Both the position numbers and the translations under genes were made by a program. A DNA stretch of 64,000 nt from Steinernema hermaphroditum (Eukaryota; Nematoda; Chromadorea; Rhabditida; Steinernematidae): positions 14,941,592 through 15,005,591 of the forward strand of contig CM059623.1 of the NCBI GenBank assembly GCA_030435675.1, in the 5' to 3' direction. The stretch's first letter is position 1, and each line of letters starts with the position of its first letter. Below the pieces are notes generated by a model. That model ran no database searches and had not been told where the DNA came from. It saw nothing but the letters and a program-made list of their open reading frames with translations. Below, one piece after another: positions 54,635 to 64,000 of this stretch.

Positions 54635-54970
54635 GATAATGAGGATTGACAGCGGGTGAAGACGAAGAAATGCGGATTTTCCGAGCTTATACATTGCAGC
54701 TATGCGATGCTTTTTGACGCGGTTTTTGGAGCCCTGCTGCGCGCCTCCTCCCTTATCAGGACGTTTTACACCGTAAACATCAACGAGCCCTTCGATCGGA
54801 CGCTGACCATCAGCTAGATAAGTTCCGCGTCTTCCTAGATCCCCTATACATAAACAGAGAATCAAATTGAAAACCCGGCGCCGAGATGCTCACCGGAGTC
54901 AACCGTATTGACCCTTTCCGAAGTCCCCTCTACGACGGTACTCATCAGTTCGTCGAACACCTGGAGCTAA
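54635..54970. other. Upstream region of copy B with TACO1-tail duplication
   Basis: 54725-54815 repeats the sequence found after the TACO1 exon at 50545 (GAGCCCTGCTGCGCGCCTCC and the coding words QRPIEG, VYGVKRP). It shows that copy B lies next to a truncated member of the same duplicated module. Confidence 0.55.
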
Positions 54971-55374
54971 CAAGGATTCGGTCGAAATTTGGGATGGAGG
55001 TTGGCGTGCCAGAGTGCAGCAAAACCTGATATGTTTCATCGGTGAATGGTCTCAAAAAACCTCAAAGAAATGGTTAAAAAACTGATAAAACCACCGTATC
55101 TTTTGTGGCATCAGGGACTTCGCTTTAGGACCTTATAATTCCAGAGGACAAAATCCAGACAAAATTAACGTTTTATGTGTAATTCAGCGTGCTGAATAAC
55201 GTAGTATTGTTCGTTTTTGGAATTAAAATGGTTTTGTTTGAGAAAAATTGTGTTTTTCATGTTGCAGAACTTTCCGATAACCCTGTATATCTTAACCTTG
55301 CCATTCACCCATGAAAGCTATCAGGTTTTGCTACACACTGGCATGCCAACCTCCCTGCCAAATGTCAGCCGAAT
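54971..55374. mobile_element. MITE with ~56-bp terminal inverted repeats
   Basis: The left end (54971-55026) and right end (55319-55374) are inverse copies at about 88%, with TATCAGGTTTTGCTRCAC and GGCAYGCCAACCTCC. The interior shares ACCGTATCTTTTGTRGC with the shorter element at 21217-21412. It has no open frame. Confidence 0.8.
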
Positions 55375-55789
55375 CGACGTGAGACATTATGGGATCTCTC
55401 CTTGTGAGACATCTTCATCGACGACGTCAAATGCTTTGGAAATGGTCTTCTCACTGGCTCATGAAGATTCTGCGAGCAAAATGAATGCCACGAAAACGGA
55501 ACGAAGTTATGTTACTTCCCATAGACGGAGTTGACTGAGCTACGAACGGAGCTCGGATATATCCTCGGATATTTATCCCATTTGTTCATCCATCTACCCT
55601 CCCATTTACCTGATAAGGTAATAAAAGGTTACTGATCAACTGAGCTTTCACAGGGATAATAACGCATGCCAAGAGCGTTGAGCTCGGCGCCACGGTCACG
55701 ACTCGGATCATGGAAATACAGGCATTCATGTAAACACATAACAGTAAACCCGTACAAGAGCAACCTATCAACTTAATTTCGCAACATTT
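55375..55789. other. Intergenic region
   Basis: No feature recognised beyond the right flank of the MITE. Confidence 0.4.
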
Positions 55790-56690
55790 TCAAAATTCTT
55801 CGTGACGTGATGAATCAATCATGGCCTTCTTGAGCAGGGAAAGATATTGGTCACCTAACTGCTGTTCTTTCATGAATGACTGAGCCATAAGTGGGAACCA
55901 ACGGCGAGCTGCCATGTCTGCGACTCTGGGAGGTACTTCTGAATCCATCGAGGAAGCTTGATACGTTTATCCGCACGCGAGATTCTCTGAAAAATCTTAG
56001 TTTCAACGCCCGGAAAAAGGTCGAGTTCCTACCTTATCGGCGAGGATCATGAGACCGTAGTCCGTTTTCCCACGAAGCGCACGCCCCATGCACTGTGTCG
56101 CATGCCGCATAGCATCAAATGTTAGAAAGTCGTTCTCCTTGATCATATACTGATCTCGTAGGTACTCCAGTAGTGCGCGCAGAATCCGGCTTTCCGTAAA
56201 CAGAAGCTTATGTTTCATCAACTCATCGATGAGTCTCTAAACGGTAATATCTCATATTTTCCGAACTTTTCGGTTTCCGACAAACCTGATCGTACCACGT
56301 GGAGACAACACTCTCCATATACATGTAGCTCGTGAAGAAAACGACGATTCCATCAAGCACGACGGAAGCCATCTCGAGCAGCAAGACACCGTAATTTCGA
56401 ATAACGGCCAGATCCTCACGGGATTCAAAACGAGAAGGCATCGCGATCTGGTCATTGCCTCTGGCGACAATTGGTGGCGAGATACAGGGACGTGAGAGGG
56501 TCATGGAAATGCTAGCCATCACGGTAGGGTCGAAGTCGAGAATCTTCGGGTACATTTCTAGCGGCGACAGGGTCTAAACATCTCCATAGAACAGTCAGCA
56601 AAACAATGATCGTACCCCAGAAGTGATGACACCAGACTGGAACCACCCAATGGTCGGCAGTTTCATTTTGCACCGAATGAGTTTCAGCAC
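55790..56690 (-). pseudogene. XPD/ERCC2 (TFIIH helicase) pseudogene, copy 1
   Basis: The minus strand gives recognisable XPD exons in order: VITSG, then after a short intron [60 protein letters not shown], and after another intron [10 protein letters not shown]. This is joined directly to [37 protein letters not shown] and [14 protein letters not shown], and finally RISRADKRIKLPRWIQKYL and ADMAARRWFPLMAQSF before a stop. The join after KLLF lacks about 60 residues present in XPD proteins, including helicase motif V (ARGKVSEGIDF region). A frame change with loss of about ten residues occurs near 55930. The N-terminal half of XPD is absent; the upstream frame to about 57050 does not match XPD. 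It is a non-functional relic of a DNA-repair and transcription helicase. Confidence 0.82.
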
Positions 56691-58267
56691 ATTCTTTGCA
56701 GGAAAGAAGAAGCGACCGGCCACGCACATGTCAGCAACGGCTTCACAGCTTACGAAATAATGTAAGTATCTAAACCGTATACACAGCCTCCTGAATGTCG
56801 TTTTTGAAATCTTCGAGATCAACGAGATCGAAAACGCAGCACCGGCCACGGAAGTCGATACAATTGACGTCGTCACAGTCGCACATCTAAAGGCCTGTGT
56901 CAGGGAGGCGGACCTTAGGTTCGCCACCCTGTACATGCCCCAAGACCGGTTTTCCGGCGGGCGGCAGTTCGCGTCAAGGTGCGAGACCGTGAGGTCGAAT
57001 TCTGCTTGCTCTCTCTTCTGATCATTCCCCACTGAATCCCAACTACCCCCTTTCATAATCTGCTATATTCCACAATAAAGCACAGCTCTCAATCGTATTG
57101 ACCGCTACACCACTCAGAGTACAACACACGGAACCCCCTTGGGAAGGGGGAAGGCACCGTTGATTCGTCCGAACTCGGGTCCTCTCGAAAGCCCAGCTGA
57201 GTCCCCAAAGCTGGCACAACACCTGTTTATACTCTGCGCGACAGTGTCGCGCAGCGCGACGACCGATTTTGCTGCCGCTCAGCTCGCTGAGCTGCAGGGT
57301 GTGTGTCGCGCAGCTGCATAGTCAGTTTTTTGTGCAAAATTCATCGGATTTTTTTGTTTCAACGTATTTTTTGTGCAGATTGATGACTTGCGTGCAGGTT
57401 TCTTGGGTTTTGCTAGATTCGCCCACGTTCATTGACTACGAATCCCTCTGTTTTTGGGAGTACATGTTCTTCTTGTCGCAGAGCGGCGGGCATACTTTTG
57501 TTTTCGACAATTACTCTGACCTACAGTAAGCCGATGCTAGGAACGGGCTACAATTAGGTAAATGTCGCATGTTCGTACCAATTTGGGAAACTTCGGGAAC
57601 GTGATTTTGGGAAGATTTTAAGCCTTTGCTACTTTGGTAGTAAATTTCGTAGGTTCGACCTGCTCACAGCAGGTTATAATTTGGAAAGCTCGCACGTTCG
57701 GTTAAGCTGGAAATCACCATGGAAGGGTGATTTATGCCAACTTTGCCGGTTTTTGGCGAGGTTAGGTTAATCTGATCCACCTTGGTCCCGCCACGAACAC
57801 CCAAACACTTTTTAAGGCGAAGTGCCTTGCAGAGAATATCACCAATAATCATGATTGCAGTGATAGTTCCACAAGATCTTACCATGAAACAACAAGATAT
57901 CTGTCATATCTGCGATCGAAGCTGTCGCGCAGACTATAAACGCCTACGCGACAGCAAAACGTGTCGCGCAGCGCGACGTACAGCGATGTCGCGAGGTACA
58001 GTGATGTAAGCGACACTGGCCTAAACTCTCTGACCTGAACAATCCGGAGCAAGTGAAGCCACCGCGAAGCGCTCTTCCGTGTGCAGAACGGTCGAGTGAA
58101 CGTTTAAGTTTTGTGATTGGAATAAACGAATGAAAGAGAGTCTCAGATCCACTTCTACAACACAGATCGACTTCAAATCGAACTCACAAAAAAAAGAACG
58201 AAATCAACGCGAAGACAAGGAGAGACGCGAAGGCGACGCCTCGCCTCAATCGAAGGCACCGGGGAGC
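56691..58267. other. Region with GTCGCGCAGC palindromes, no clear gene
   Basis: 56745-56890 (minus) holds a cysteine-containing frame I cannot identify. From 57230 to 57320 and 57920 to 58010 the palindromic word GTCGCGCAGCGCGAC and relatives recur on both strands, suggesting relics of another inverted-repeat element spanning about 57140-58010. Confidence 0.4.
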
Positions 58268-58514
58268 ACTCTTCTGCGCGCTGAGAGCCGCGGCGGTCCG
58301 TGACACGACAATTCCACCCCAAATTTTTCCACCCCGACAATTCCACCCCGTACTTTTCCACCCCGTACTTTTCCACCCCGTACTTTTCCACCCCGTACTT
58401 TTCCACCCCGTACTTTTCCACCCCGACAATTCCACCCCGACAATTCCACCCCGACAATTCCACCCCGACAATCCGAGAAATGAAGTTTTTAACAACAGAC
58501 TTTAAACAACAAAT

Positions 58515-58974
58515 TCAAAAAACAACAAACAACATCAACATCAGATCGTTATTACCGACTTCATCCCGAGTGCGTGAGCGTCCTCCCAGTTGTTGCATGC
58601 TTTGTTTGCATGGGACGGCTTCTATGAGAAAAAAGTGAAAGTAGATTGGATTAAAAGAAGGAAAGCGTACCAAATTAAATTCCTTGATTAAGTTGTTCAC
58701 GCACTTCAGAACTCGTGCGCGATCCTCGGTCTCTGATTGAACACAGTAGAAAATCATCGCAGACAGAGCTGCCAATAGGATGATAAGAAAAATCGAGTAT
58801 ACGAATAAGTTTCGACGTTGACGTCGCAATTGAAAATATCCTTCTTTAAAATTGTGGGCGCATTTGGTATCCACTCTGGAAAGTACATCATGGAAATCAT
58901 AAAGTCGCAAAAATTCGCTCAATGTGTCAATAGCGCTAGATCTACATCCGCGAAACTCTTCTGAATGAACCAAG
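58515..58974 (-). CDS. Membrane-protein exons inside the Mutator-like element (possible captured gene)
   Basis: An exon (58671-58974) follows a GTTCATTCAG acceptor and ends at a GTACGC donor. A second exon after TTCTCATAG runs into the inner end of the terminal repeat, where its stop codon lies. The first exon encodes about 100 residues with a basic stretch (RRQRR) followed by a transmembrane segment (LFVYSIFLIILLAALSAMIF) and a charged helix with L-K-C. This layout (charged helix, membrane segment, K-C helix) resembles the middle of the protein at 39745-40483. No start exon is visible, so it is either a truncated captured gene or a novel element-encoded product. Confidence 0.5.
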
Positions 58975-59020
58975 AAGAGGAATCACCTTCGTTCCCAGCG
59001 AATGGAATCTCTTCAAGAGA

Positions 59021-59365
59021 ATGTCCAAAGACCAACCTCGCACCAACAACGGTATGGAAGCCTGGCACGGGATCATCAACAGGAGCGTTTCCCGATCGCC
59101 TACAATGACCGGCTTACTGAATGTGATCGAAAGAGAGGAACTGTACGCACGTCAAGTATATCGTGAGTACACGATTAAGCCGTCAAAGGGGCTTCGGCAG
59201 CGCTCGCAACGTTTTAATTACAAACAGCACAGTAAGGAGCTTCATTCCATCGTCGATCAGTATGACGACTACAAGGAGAATCCCATAGATTATCTTCAAA
59301 AACTGGCTGTACATTGCAGCAACGGATGGATCGCGCCACAGCCTGCTCAAGATGAGGAACAGTAG
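59021..59365 (+). pseudogene. MULE transposase C-terminal fragment
   Basis: The frame, open leftward to about 58970, encodes FVPSEWNLFKRMSKDQPRTN and continues TNNGMEAWHGIINRSV. The P-R-T-N-N-x-x-E-x-W-H motif is the hallmark of the C-terminal region of MULE transposases, just after the catalytic core. The catalytic DDE part is missing, so the element cannot mobilise itself. It ends QPAQDEEQ before the right terminal repeat. Confidence 0.75.
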
Positions 59366-59640
59366 GACGCTTCCCCGTAACCCTCATAATTTTGTTTGTT
59401 GTTTTTTGAATTTGTTGTTTAAAGTCTGTTGTTAAAAACTTCATTTCTCGGATTGTCGGGGTGGAATTGTCGGGGTGGAAAAGTACGGGGTGGAAAAGTA
59501 CGGGGTGGAAAAAATTGGGGTGGAAAAGTACGGGGTGGAAAAGTACGGGGTGGAAAAGTACGGGGTGGAAATGTCGGGGTGGAAAAGTACGGGGTGGAAT
59601 TGTCATGACGGCGCGGCGGTCGAGCGAGCGCGTCTTGCGC

Positions 59641-61094
59641 GCTTAATTAACATTTGTTTGAATTAAAAAGTGGGGAAAAAGTAAGCAAAAATGATCTCGA
59701 GGGACGTTTTAGAGATTGTTCGGAGACTGAATGAAGAGGCGTCAAGAGAATAAGCTCAGCCACGTCTACGCAAGGGTTAATCAGGCCGGAGTTATCGAAA
59801 TCGTGATAAACGATACAGAACAGGAGTTCTGTCCAAAATTTGGATAGCTCAAAATCAAAAGCCATTGTGCTCCCAGAAATCGAAACATTGCACAATAAAT
59901 CGTTGTTTTGGGAGATAAATGCCTTTTTTACGTTTGATTCGCTATGGGTTCAAGAAGTGACGCTTCTGATTCTGATCGGATTCCGAAGTGAAGACGGAAC
60001 TCAAAATCGACATGGTGCTTCCAGATTCTGGAATCCAGAAGTCGCAGCATTCGATGATGAATTGTTGTCCAAGGGACCAAGGGAAGTTCGAACAGGAATT
60101 CTTCTCTAGTCTCCCCTATTGTATTATATTGCAACCCATGCTTTTTGATGGACGTATCGGTTCATCGGCGGAGCAGGTAAACGGAGGCGTTGGCGACGGT
60201 CCGCCTCAGTGAGGAGCCCTGCTGCGGATCTCGCAAAAGTGTTTCATACCATAATCATCAAGCCACTGATCTAAGAAATTAATACTAAAGGGAGTAATGT
60301 CGCCTGGAGACCGCTCCACTACCGTAATCCTATTGCAATTCGGGATATTTCCTGCGTAAGTTCCGTTGTTGATCAACTTGCAGGGCGATCACTCTTCGAG
60401 CGTCTTGTATGAGATGCTAAGTTATCACTTCAATTCACTTGTTCCGATTCATCACTATTTTTTGGCCTTTATTTATTCGATTCGATTCGATTGGATCCAT
60501 AAGCAGTGCTGTGCAACGCAAGGAGTACGAAGAAAAATGTTTATCTACATCTTTCGTTCACAATAAAATGGCCACAATCGACGTTTTTTCCGTGTCGTAG
60601 CAAAATTCCGTGTCGAGAACTGATGCCACTGCTTCCACTGTATCCTTTCCTTACATCTTGTGCCTCTCCGAGGATTCGCTGTAACCCTTGTACAGTCTCG
60701 GGTGAGACGCGCACACCCTCAAATCTGAAGTTATTATAAAGGTCTCTGTAGTTATTAGAAAGAGAAAAGCCAGCCGCTCTTACAGTGCTGCGAACAGCTG
60801 GGAAGAATTCGTTTTTTTTTCTAATGTACAGATTAACTAAACGTCAAAAGAGTTCGTGGTTCGTGGTCCTGATAAAAATCTAATGGTTGCTATCGTGGGC
60901 AAGAACAGGCAAGCGGAGGTGCCGGCGACGCGGTCGCCTAAATGAGGAGCCCTGCTGCGCGCCTCTCTTATCCCCTCGAGGAACCCTCGATCAGGCGCTG
61001 ATCATCAGTTACCAAACTCCACGTCTTCGTATTCATTAACAAAACCATAACAAAAACAAATCTAAATCTGTGATGGGAATCTTCTCTAGTATCG
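59641..61094. other. Duplicated debris without intact genes
   Basis: 60130-60260 and 60895-61010 are two more copies of the GC-rich leader (GAGGAGCCCTGCTGCG) that accompanies the TACO1 and MxxVP modules. The frames between them show no recognised family. Confidence 0.45.
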
Positions 61095-61325
61095 GAACTT
61101 CTTCTCAAACTTCACAGGACTCGACGTTGTCGAAGTTGTTGATGACGCACTCATCTTCTTGGAGGACCTCGTAGAACTTCTCGGGAGTCGGCTTCGCTGA
61201 GAGGAATCGGGTGGAAAGCGCGTAGTTCGATCTGCGCGTCTTCAACGGTGAAACATTGAGAGGAGAGCTTCGATTCGAGCTTGCTGAGGCTTCCCGGCTC
61301 GCAGACGAGTTCGAGTTTGGCGCCT
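61095..61325 (-). pseudogene. TACO1/YebC C-terminal exon, broken second copy
   Basis: Matches 50560-50784, coding KLELVCEPGSLSKLESKLSS and AQIELRAFHPIPLSEADS. An 8-bp deletion near 61180 relative to the first copy (ACCTTCTG missing between TTCTCG and GGAGTCGG) shifts the frame. It lies downstream of the truncated MxxVP copy C, the same arrangement as at 50545-51773. Confidence 0.7.
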
Positions 61326-61581
61326 TAAAGCCCTAAAGCCCACTTTCTCAAACCAGTAGAATATTATGGGATGAGCTTTCATCACTGTCCTTCGGTTTGC
61401 GGTCTCACCCTCGTCGAAAGATTTGGTATTTACCGAATATGTCGACGACCCTTAACTGAACTGCCAGTTCATGCTTTCCAGTTCATGCTTTTGCCAGTTC
61501 AAGATGTTCGAGAACATAATCTGCAGCACTTGGAAACGCCACACCAACATTTCACGAAGTACAAATGAATGAACCTGTCAT

Positions 61582-61905
61582 TTATACAGTACATCGCCAT
61601 CGATTTCTGGGCTTCGTGTTTAAATAAAATGGTCTCTTGCGCTTAGAACTTCGAGTCATGGTCTCAAGACAAGGCGGCGACTCTGGTTGGGAGTAATACA
61701 AAAGACGGCATTCGAATTCTCCATCGCGTTTCCACAAATCGAAGAGCTCGATGAGTAACTCTTCCTCCACTCGAAAGTTACCGCGCAGAGAAACATATCT
61801 CCCCTCTCCCCTTAGAGTGAAGTGTTTGACATCTTGAAGGATGGATGGTGGCCATTCGTCAACCAGCTTAATTTGAGATAGACGTAGGTTGTTGCAGATA
61901 TTACT
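61582..61905 (-). pseudogene. MxxVP-family 3' fragment, copy C
   Basis: Encodes DEWPPSI, then SLRGNFRVEEELLIELFDLW and KRDGEFECRLLYYSQPESPP, matching the C-terminal third of the intact gene at 53639-54634. The 5' two-thirds are absent: homology stops at about 61905, 35 bp before the hAT-like end at 61940. A small deletion in the interval near 61830 changes frame relative to the intact copy. Confidence 0.75.
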
Positions 61906-61939
61906 TTATGGAAGGCGTATGACCGTTTGGGGACACCAA

Positions 61940-62080
61940 TAGGGTTGTCGAATCGAATCGAATCGAATAATTCGAGTTTTTACGAATATCAAATATTCGA
62001 TTCGATTCGAAATTCGAAGATCTTCGAATATCGAATATTCGATTCGATATTCGAAGATTTCCGAATATCGAATCAAAATA
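61940..62080. mobile_element. hAT-like terminus with TTCGAATATCG subterminal repeats
   Basis: Begins TAGGGTTGTCGAATCGAATC and continues through ATAATTCGAGTTTTTACGAATATC, matching the inverted right end of the element at 43065-44478 almost base for base (44418-44478). No partner CAACCCTA terminus is seen downstream inside the window, so either the element extends beyond 64000 or the right end is lost. Confidence 0.75.
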
Positions 62081-62296
62081 TGTTCTGGGTCTCGACGCGA
62101 CAAAGTTCCGCCATCAAATAGCGTGCTTCCTACTATCATTGGAAGTGTGGATTTCTTTTTATCTTGCAAGAATGGGTGGTTGTAGTTTGGTGTGGAAGCA
62201 CTATAAGCGCAGCGGAAACACCGCGGTTTGCAACTAATGCTTGCGGCGTTTTGCGGTTAGCACAACCGGTGTCGCTGCACGCGACTCGGAGCGGCA

Positions 62297-62392
62297 GGAT
62301 TTCCCGCGCAATTCAAGATTCAAACCACGGAGCTGCTGATTTCCCGCGCAATTCAAGATTCAAACCACGGAGCTGCTGATTTCCCGCGCAAT
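62297..62392 (+). repeat. 41-bp tandem repeat, 2.3 copies
   Basis: Two exact copies of a 41-bp unit (GATTTCCCGCGCAATTCAAG plus GATTCAAACCACGGAGCTGCT with one base shared) and a truncated third. It lies between the hAT-like end and the transposase frame. Confidence 0.88.
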
Positions 62393-62619
62393 TTGGAAGG
62401 AACAGAAGACTTTCACCAGGCGAGCGAGGCCAGAGAAGATTCCGGAAGAAGCGCGCGAGAGGCAGAAGTGCAAGGAGGGAATTTGTTGCGTTGTTTCTGG
62501 TTGTTCACCGTTTGAGTGTCACCGCAGTGTTTTCTGCGATTTGCGGCTTTTATTGTTGCTATTTCGAACGCGAGTAAATCGTTTGTAACCGCGATTCTCG
62601 TGTACCTGCAATTCTCGGT

Positions 62620-62745
62620 AGTTCACTACGTGCTGTGACTACCAAACTCTATTCTGTTCGGATTCGGTATTTCACTACGTGCTGTGATTGCCAATCCCTC
62701 GTATTTCGGACTCAGTAGATCACTACGTGCTGTGACTACTTGCGG
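62620..62745 (+). repeat. Three-copy ~50-bp tandem repeat
   Basis: The core TCACTACGTGCTGTGACTAC recurs at 62626, 62673 and 62721 with diverged spacers containing ATTCTCG/GTATTTCGGA-like words. It is located immediately upstream of the transposase frame and could be subterminal or promoter sequence of the element. Confidence 0.8.
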
Positions 62746-62757
62746 AAAATCAGTTGA

Positions 62758-63402
62758 CGTTCCGGATCAACGTCATCGACAAGGAAGGGAGCGAAACCCG
62801 CGTGGCACGGACTGCGGACCATCTTCTACGTGCTGAAGAGGCCCAGTTCGGAACGGCGAGCCCGTCCAATTCTCCATACGCACCCCGAGAGCAAGCGACC
62901 GCGCGCCGGCGCTTTAACCGGGACCACTTCACCCCTTTGGAATCATCTGAAGAAGGCTCACGCAGAAATGGAATTGGGAGAAAATCGAACGAACAAGATG
63001 CAAGTGCAAGAAGCGGAGCAGCTTTCGAAGCGAGCTGCACAAACTTGCATCACCGACTACGCGGAAGACTGGCACAAGCAGCGATCGCAGAAGTTCGAGA
63101 CGCTGCTTGTTAAGTTCATTGCGGACGCGAATCTAAGCGCGAACATTGTTGAATATCAATCTTTCAAGGCACTTGTGCGATTTAATGCTGGTAACGTTAA
63201 GGTAGGTCGTAGGATTTCCAGTCTCACCAAAATAACACATGAGTTACAGATGCCTAGCCGGCACGAGATTCTCGGGCCCGTTTTGGATCGTGAATATCAG
63301 AAAGCTAAGGACCGAACGCAATCGATTTTTTCGGGAAAGCCTCTTACAAGGGAAGGCTCCCAAGTGCCAGACGCGGATCGGGTTGAGATATGGTGGGGGT
63401 GA
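62758..63402 (+). pseudogene. hAT/BED-type transposase N-terminal fragment
   Basis: Open frame from 62758 to TGA at 63400. It encodes TTSPLWNHLKKAHAEM, the C-terminal half of a BED zinc finger, then a helical segment (KFETLLVKFIADANLSANIV, EYQSFKALVRF) and LQMPSRHEILGPVLDREYQK. This is the order typical of hAT transposases between the BED finger and the DDE domain. The paired Cys expected before SPLWNHL are not visible in this frame, and the protein stops before the catalytic region, so it appears inactive. Its position 0.8 kb inside a hAT-type terminus (61940), in the right direction, suggests it belongs to that element. Confidence 0.72.
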
Positions 63403-64000
63403 TAGAGCTTGGTGTGGGCAATCACGCGCACACCGAATCCCGTGCCCTCAATCAAGGTTCACTACCTAAACACCCTTTGAAAGTTAGGCCCATGTGAATA
63501 TAGTCGACTTCGGCAACGTCGATGAGAACGGGCTTGTGGCCGAACTGGATAATGCCTTGATTGCCATTTTTGTGGTTCAGGTTCGACTTCGCTTGGTCCC
63601 ATATTTTTTCTCTTCACTTCCTCTACATATTTAAATTTGATTTCTTCATCGTGCTCAATCCTATCCCAACTCCAGTTATGAATGCTACCAATATTTTGAT
63701 CCTCCTTGCAAGTGTACGGTGAAACATTTTACGCGGAGATTGAGGCGAGACTAGGGGCAAACAGTAGGCCTAGTTGAGTATATAAACTGTGCAAAAAATC
63801 GGCTGCCCATATGCGCTCTATATCCGTCAAAAGACGATCCGGTATTCTTTCCACGCAACTAGAAATCCGTTTCCCACCAGTGATTCCCAAGTGGTCTATT
63901 GTGTACTTAAGGTCTCTCTGATAGTCGGATAGCGATCTATTGGATCGTTGTCCTAGGTTGTCTGGATGAACACTTTGCAACCACAACAAAATTGTAAGCT
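63403..64000. other. Right edge, no firm feature
   Basis: A minus-strand frame from about 63655 to 63455 (DEEIKFKYVEEVKRKNMGPS and onward) and an overlapping alternative containing NHKNGNQGIIQFGHKPVLID are open but unidentified. No hAT terminus (CAACCCTA) is seen before the window ends. Confidence 0.35.

Larger units (their letters stand above)
58268..59640. mobile_element. Mutator-like element with tandem-repeat terminal inverted repeats
   Basis: Both ends carry ~230-bp inverse arms (58309-58540 and 59378-59612) built from 9-15 bp units CCACCCCGTACTTTT or CCACCCCGACAATT, followed by a shared 70-bp stretch (GAAGTTTTTAACAACAGACT). The outermost ~40 bp (from about 58268 and 59640) are also similar. 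The interior contains a MULE-type transposase tail (59021-59365) and, on the other strand, an exon-intron structure that looks like captured host sequence. Exact termini and target duplication could not be fixed. Confidence 0.8.

Noticed and set aside
56745..57056. N-terminal continuation of the XPD pseudogene
   Set aside because: The frame (CEAVADMCVAGRFFF and neighbours) does not match XPD and could not be connected by a credible splice; left unidentified.
62754..63113. Alternative 119-codon frame over the transposase region
   Set aside because: The overlapping frame carries the SPLWNHLKKAH and PSRHEIL signatures of BED/hAT proteins; this one has none.
1..64000. CRISPR arrays, bacterial operons, rRNA genes
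   Set aside because: No regularly spaced direct repeats with unique spacers, no operon-like frame packing and no rRNA core sequences; the DNA is clearly eukaryotic with spliced genes.

Overview
This window is nuclear DNA from a nematode. The evidence is short GT-AG introns (often 39-50 bp, a few GC-AG), pyrimidine-rich acceptors directly before start codons as used for spliced-leader addition, and nematode-type genes: a lustrin/EB cysteine-rich secreted protein, TAX-4/CNG-3-like channel subunits, legumain, PAF1 and an ARAP-like RhoGAP. An expanded family of proteins beginning M-x-x-V-P with an F-box-like N-terminus recalls Steinernema-like genomes. That placement is my impression from protein style, not the result of a search.

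Layout. 1-2.6 kb: 3' part of a secreted lustrin/EB-domain gene with a tRNA-Thr in an intron. 3.4-9.7 kb: an MxxVP gene, then a cyclic nucleotide-gated (CNG) channel alpha subunit on the minus strand with a second identical-type tRNA-Thr in an intron. 10.7-11.0 kb: a perfect CCCTAT hexanucleotide tract. 11-14.1 kb: an F-box-like gene and a small membrane protein. 14.1-18.7 kb: no convincing gene. 18.7-26.6 kb: a second, paralogous CNG channel on the plus strand whose introns hold several foldback elements and a nested antisense MxxVP gene. 27.3-36.4 kb: a large inverted duplication with near-identical arms of about 3.1 kb, each carrying a complete legumain gene, around a spacer with PAF1 and a TTAA-flanked element. 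36.7-40.5 kb: an MxxVP gene, a tiny Cys-rich protein and an acidic single-pass membrane protein. 40.7-48.2 kb: an ARAP-like PH-PH-RhoGAP-RA-PH gene with a 3.6-kb intron full of nested transposons, including a hAT-like element with a perfect 8-bp target duplication. 48.2-64 kb: mostly gene relics and transposons (reverse transcriptase scrap, TACO1 fragments, intact and broken MxxVP copies, XPD/ERCC2 pseudogene fragments, a Mutator-like element with tandem-repeat ends and a possibly captured host exon, and a hAT transposase fragment at the right edge).

The confident host genes are unrelated housekeeping, signalling and secreted functions rather than a pathway. What unifies the window is genome dynamics: recent inverted duplication, dispersed paralogy, nested transposons and birth and death of a lineage-specific family. 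Gene models for both CNG channels, PAF1, legumain, ARAP-like, the 13.4-14.1 kb protein and the 39.7-kb protein were checked by hand: the summed exon lengths are divisible by three, and the splice sites are GT-AG except for two GC-AG introns in the CNG genes.
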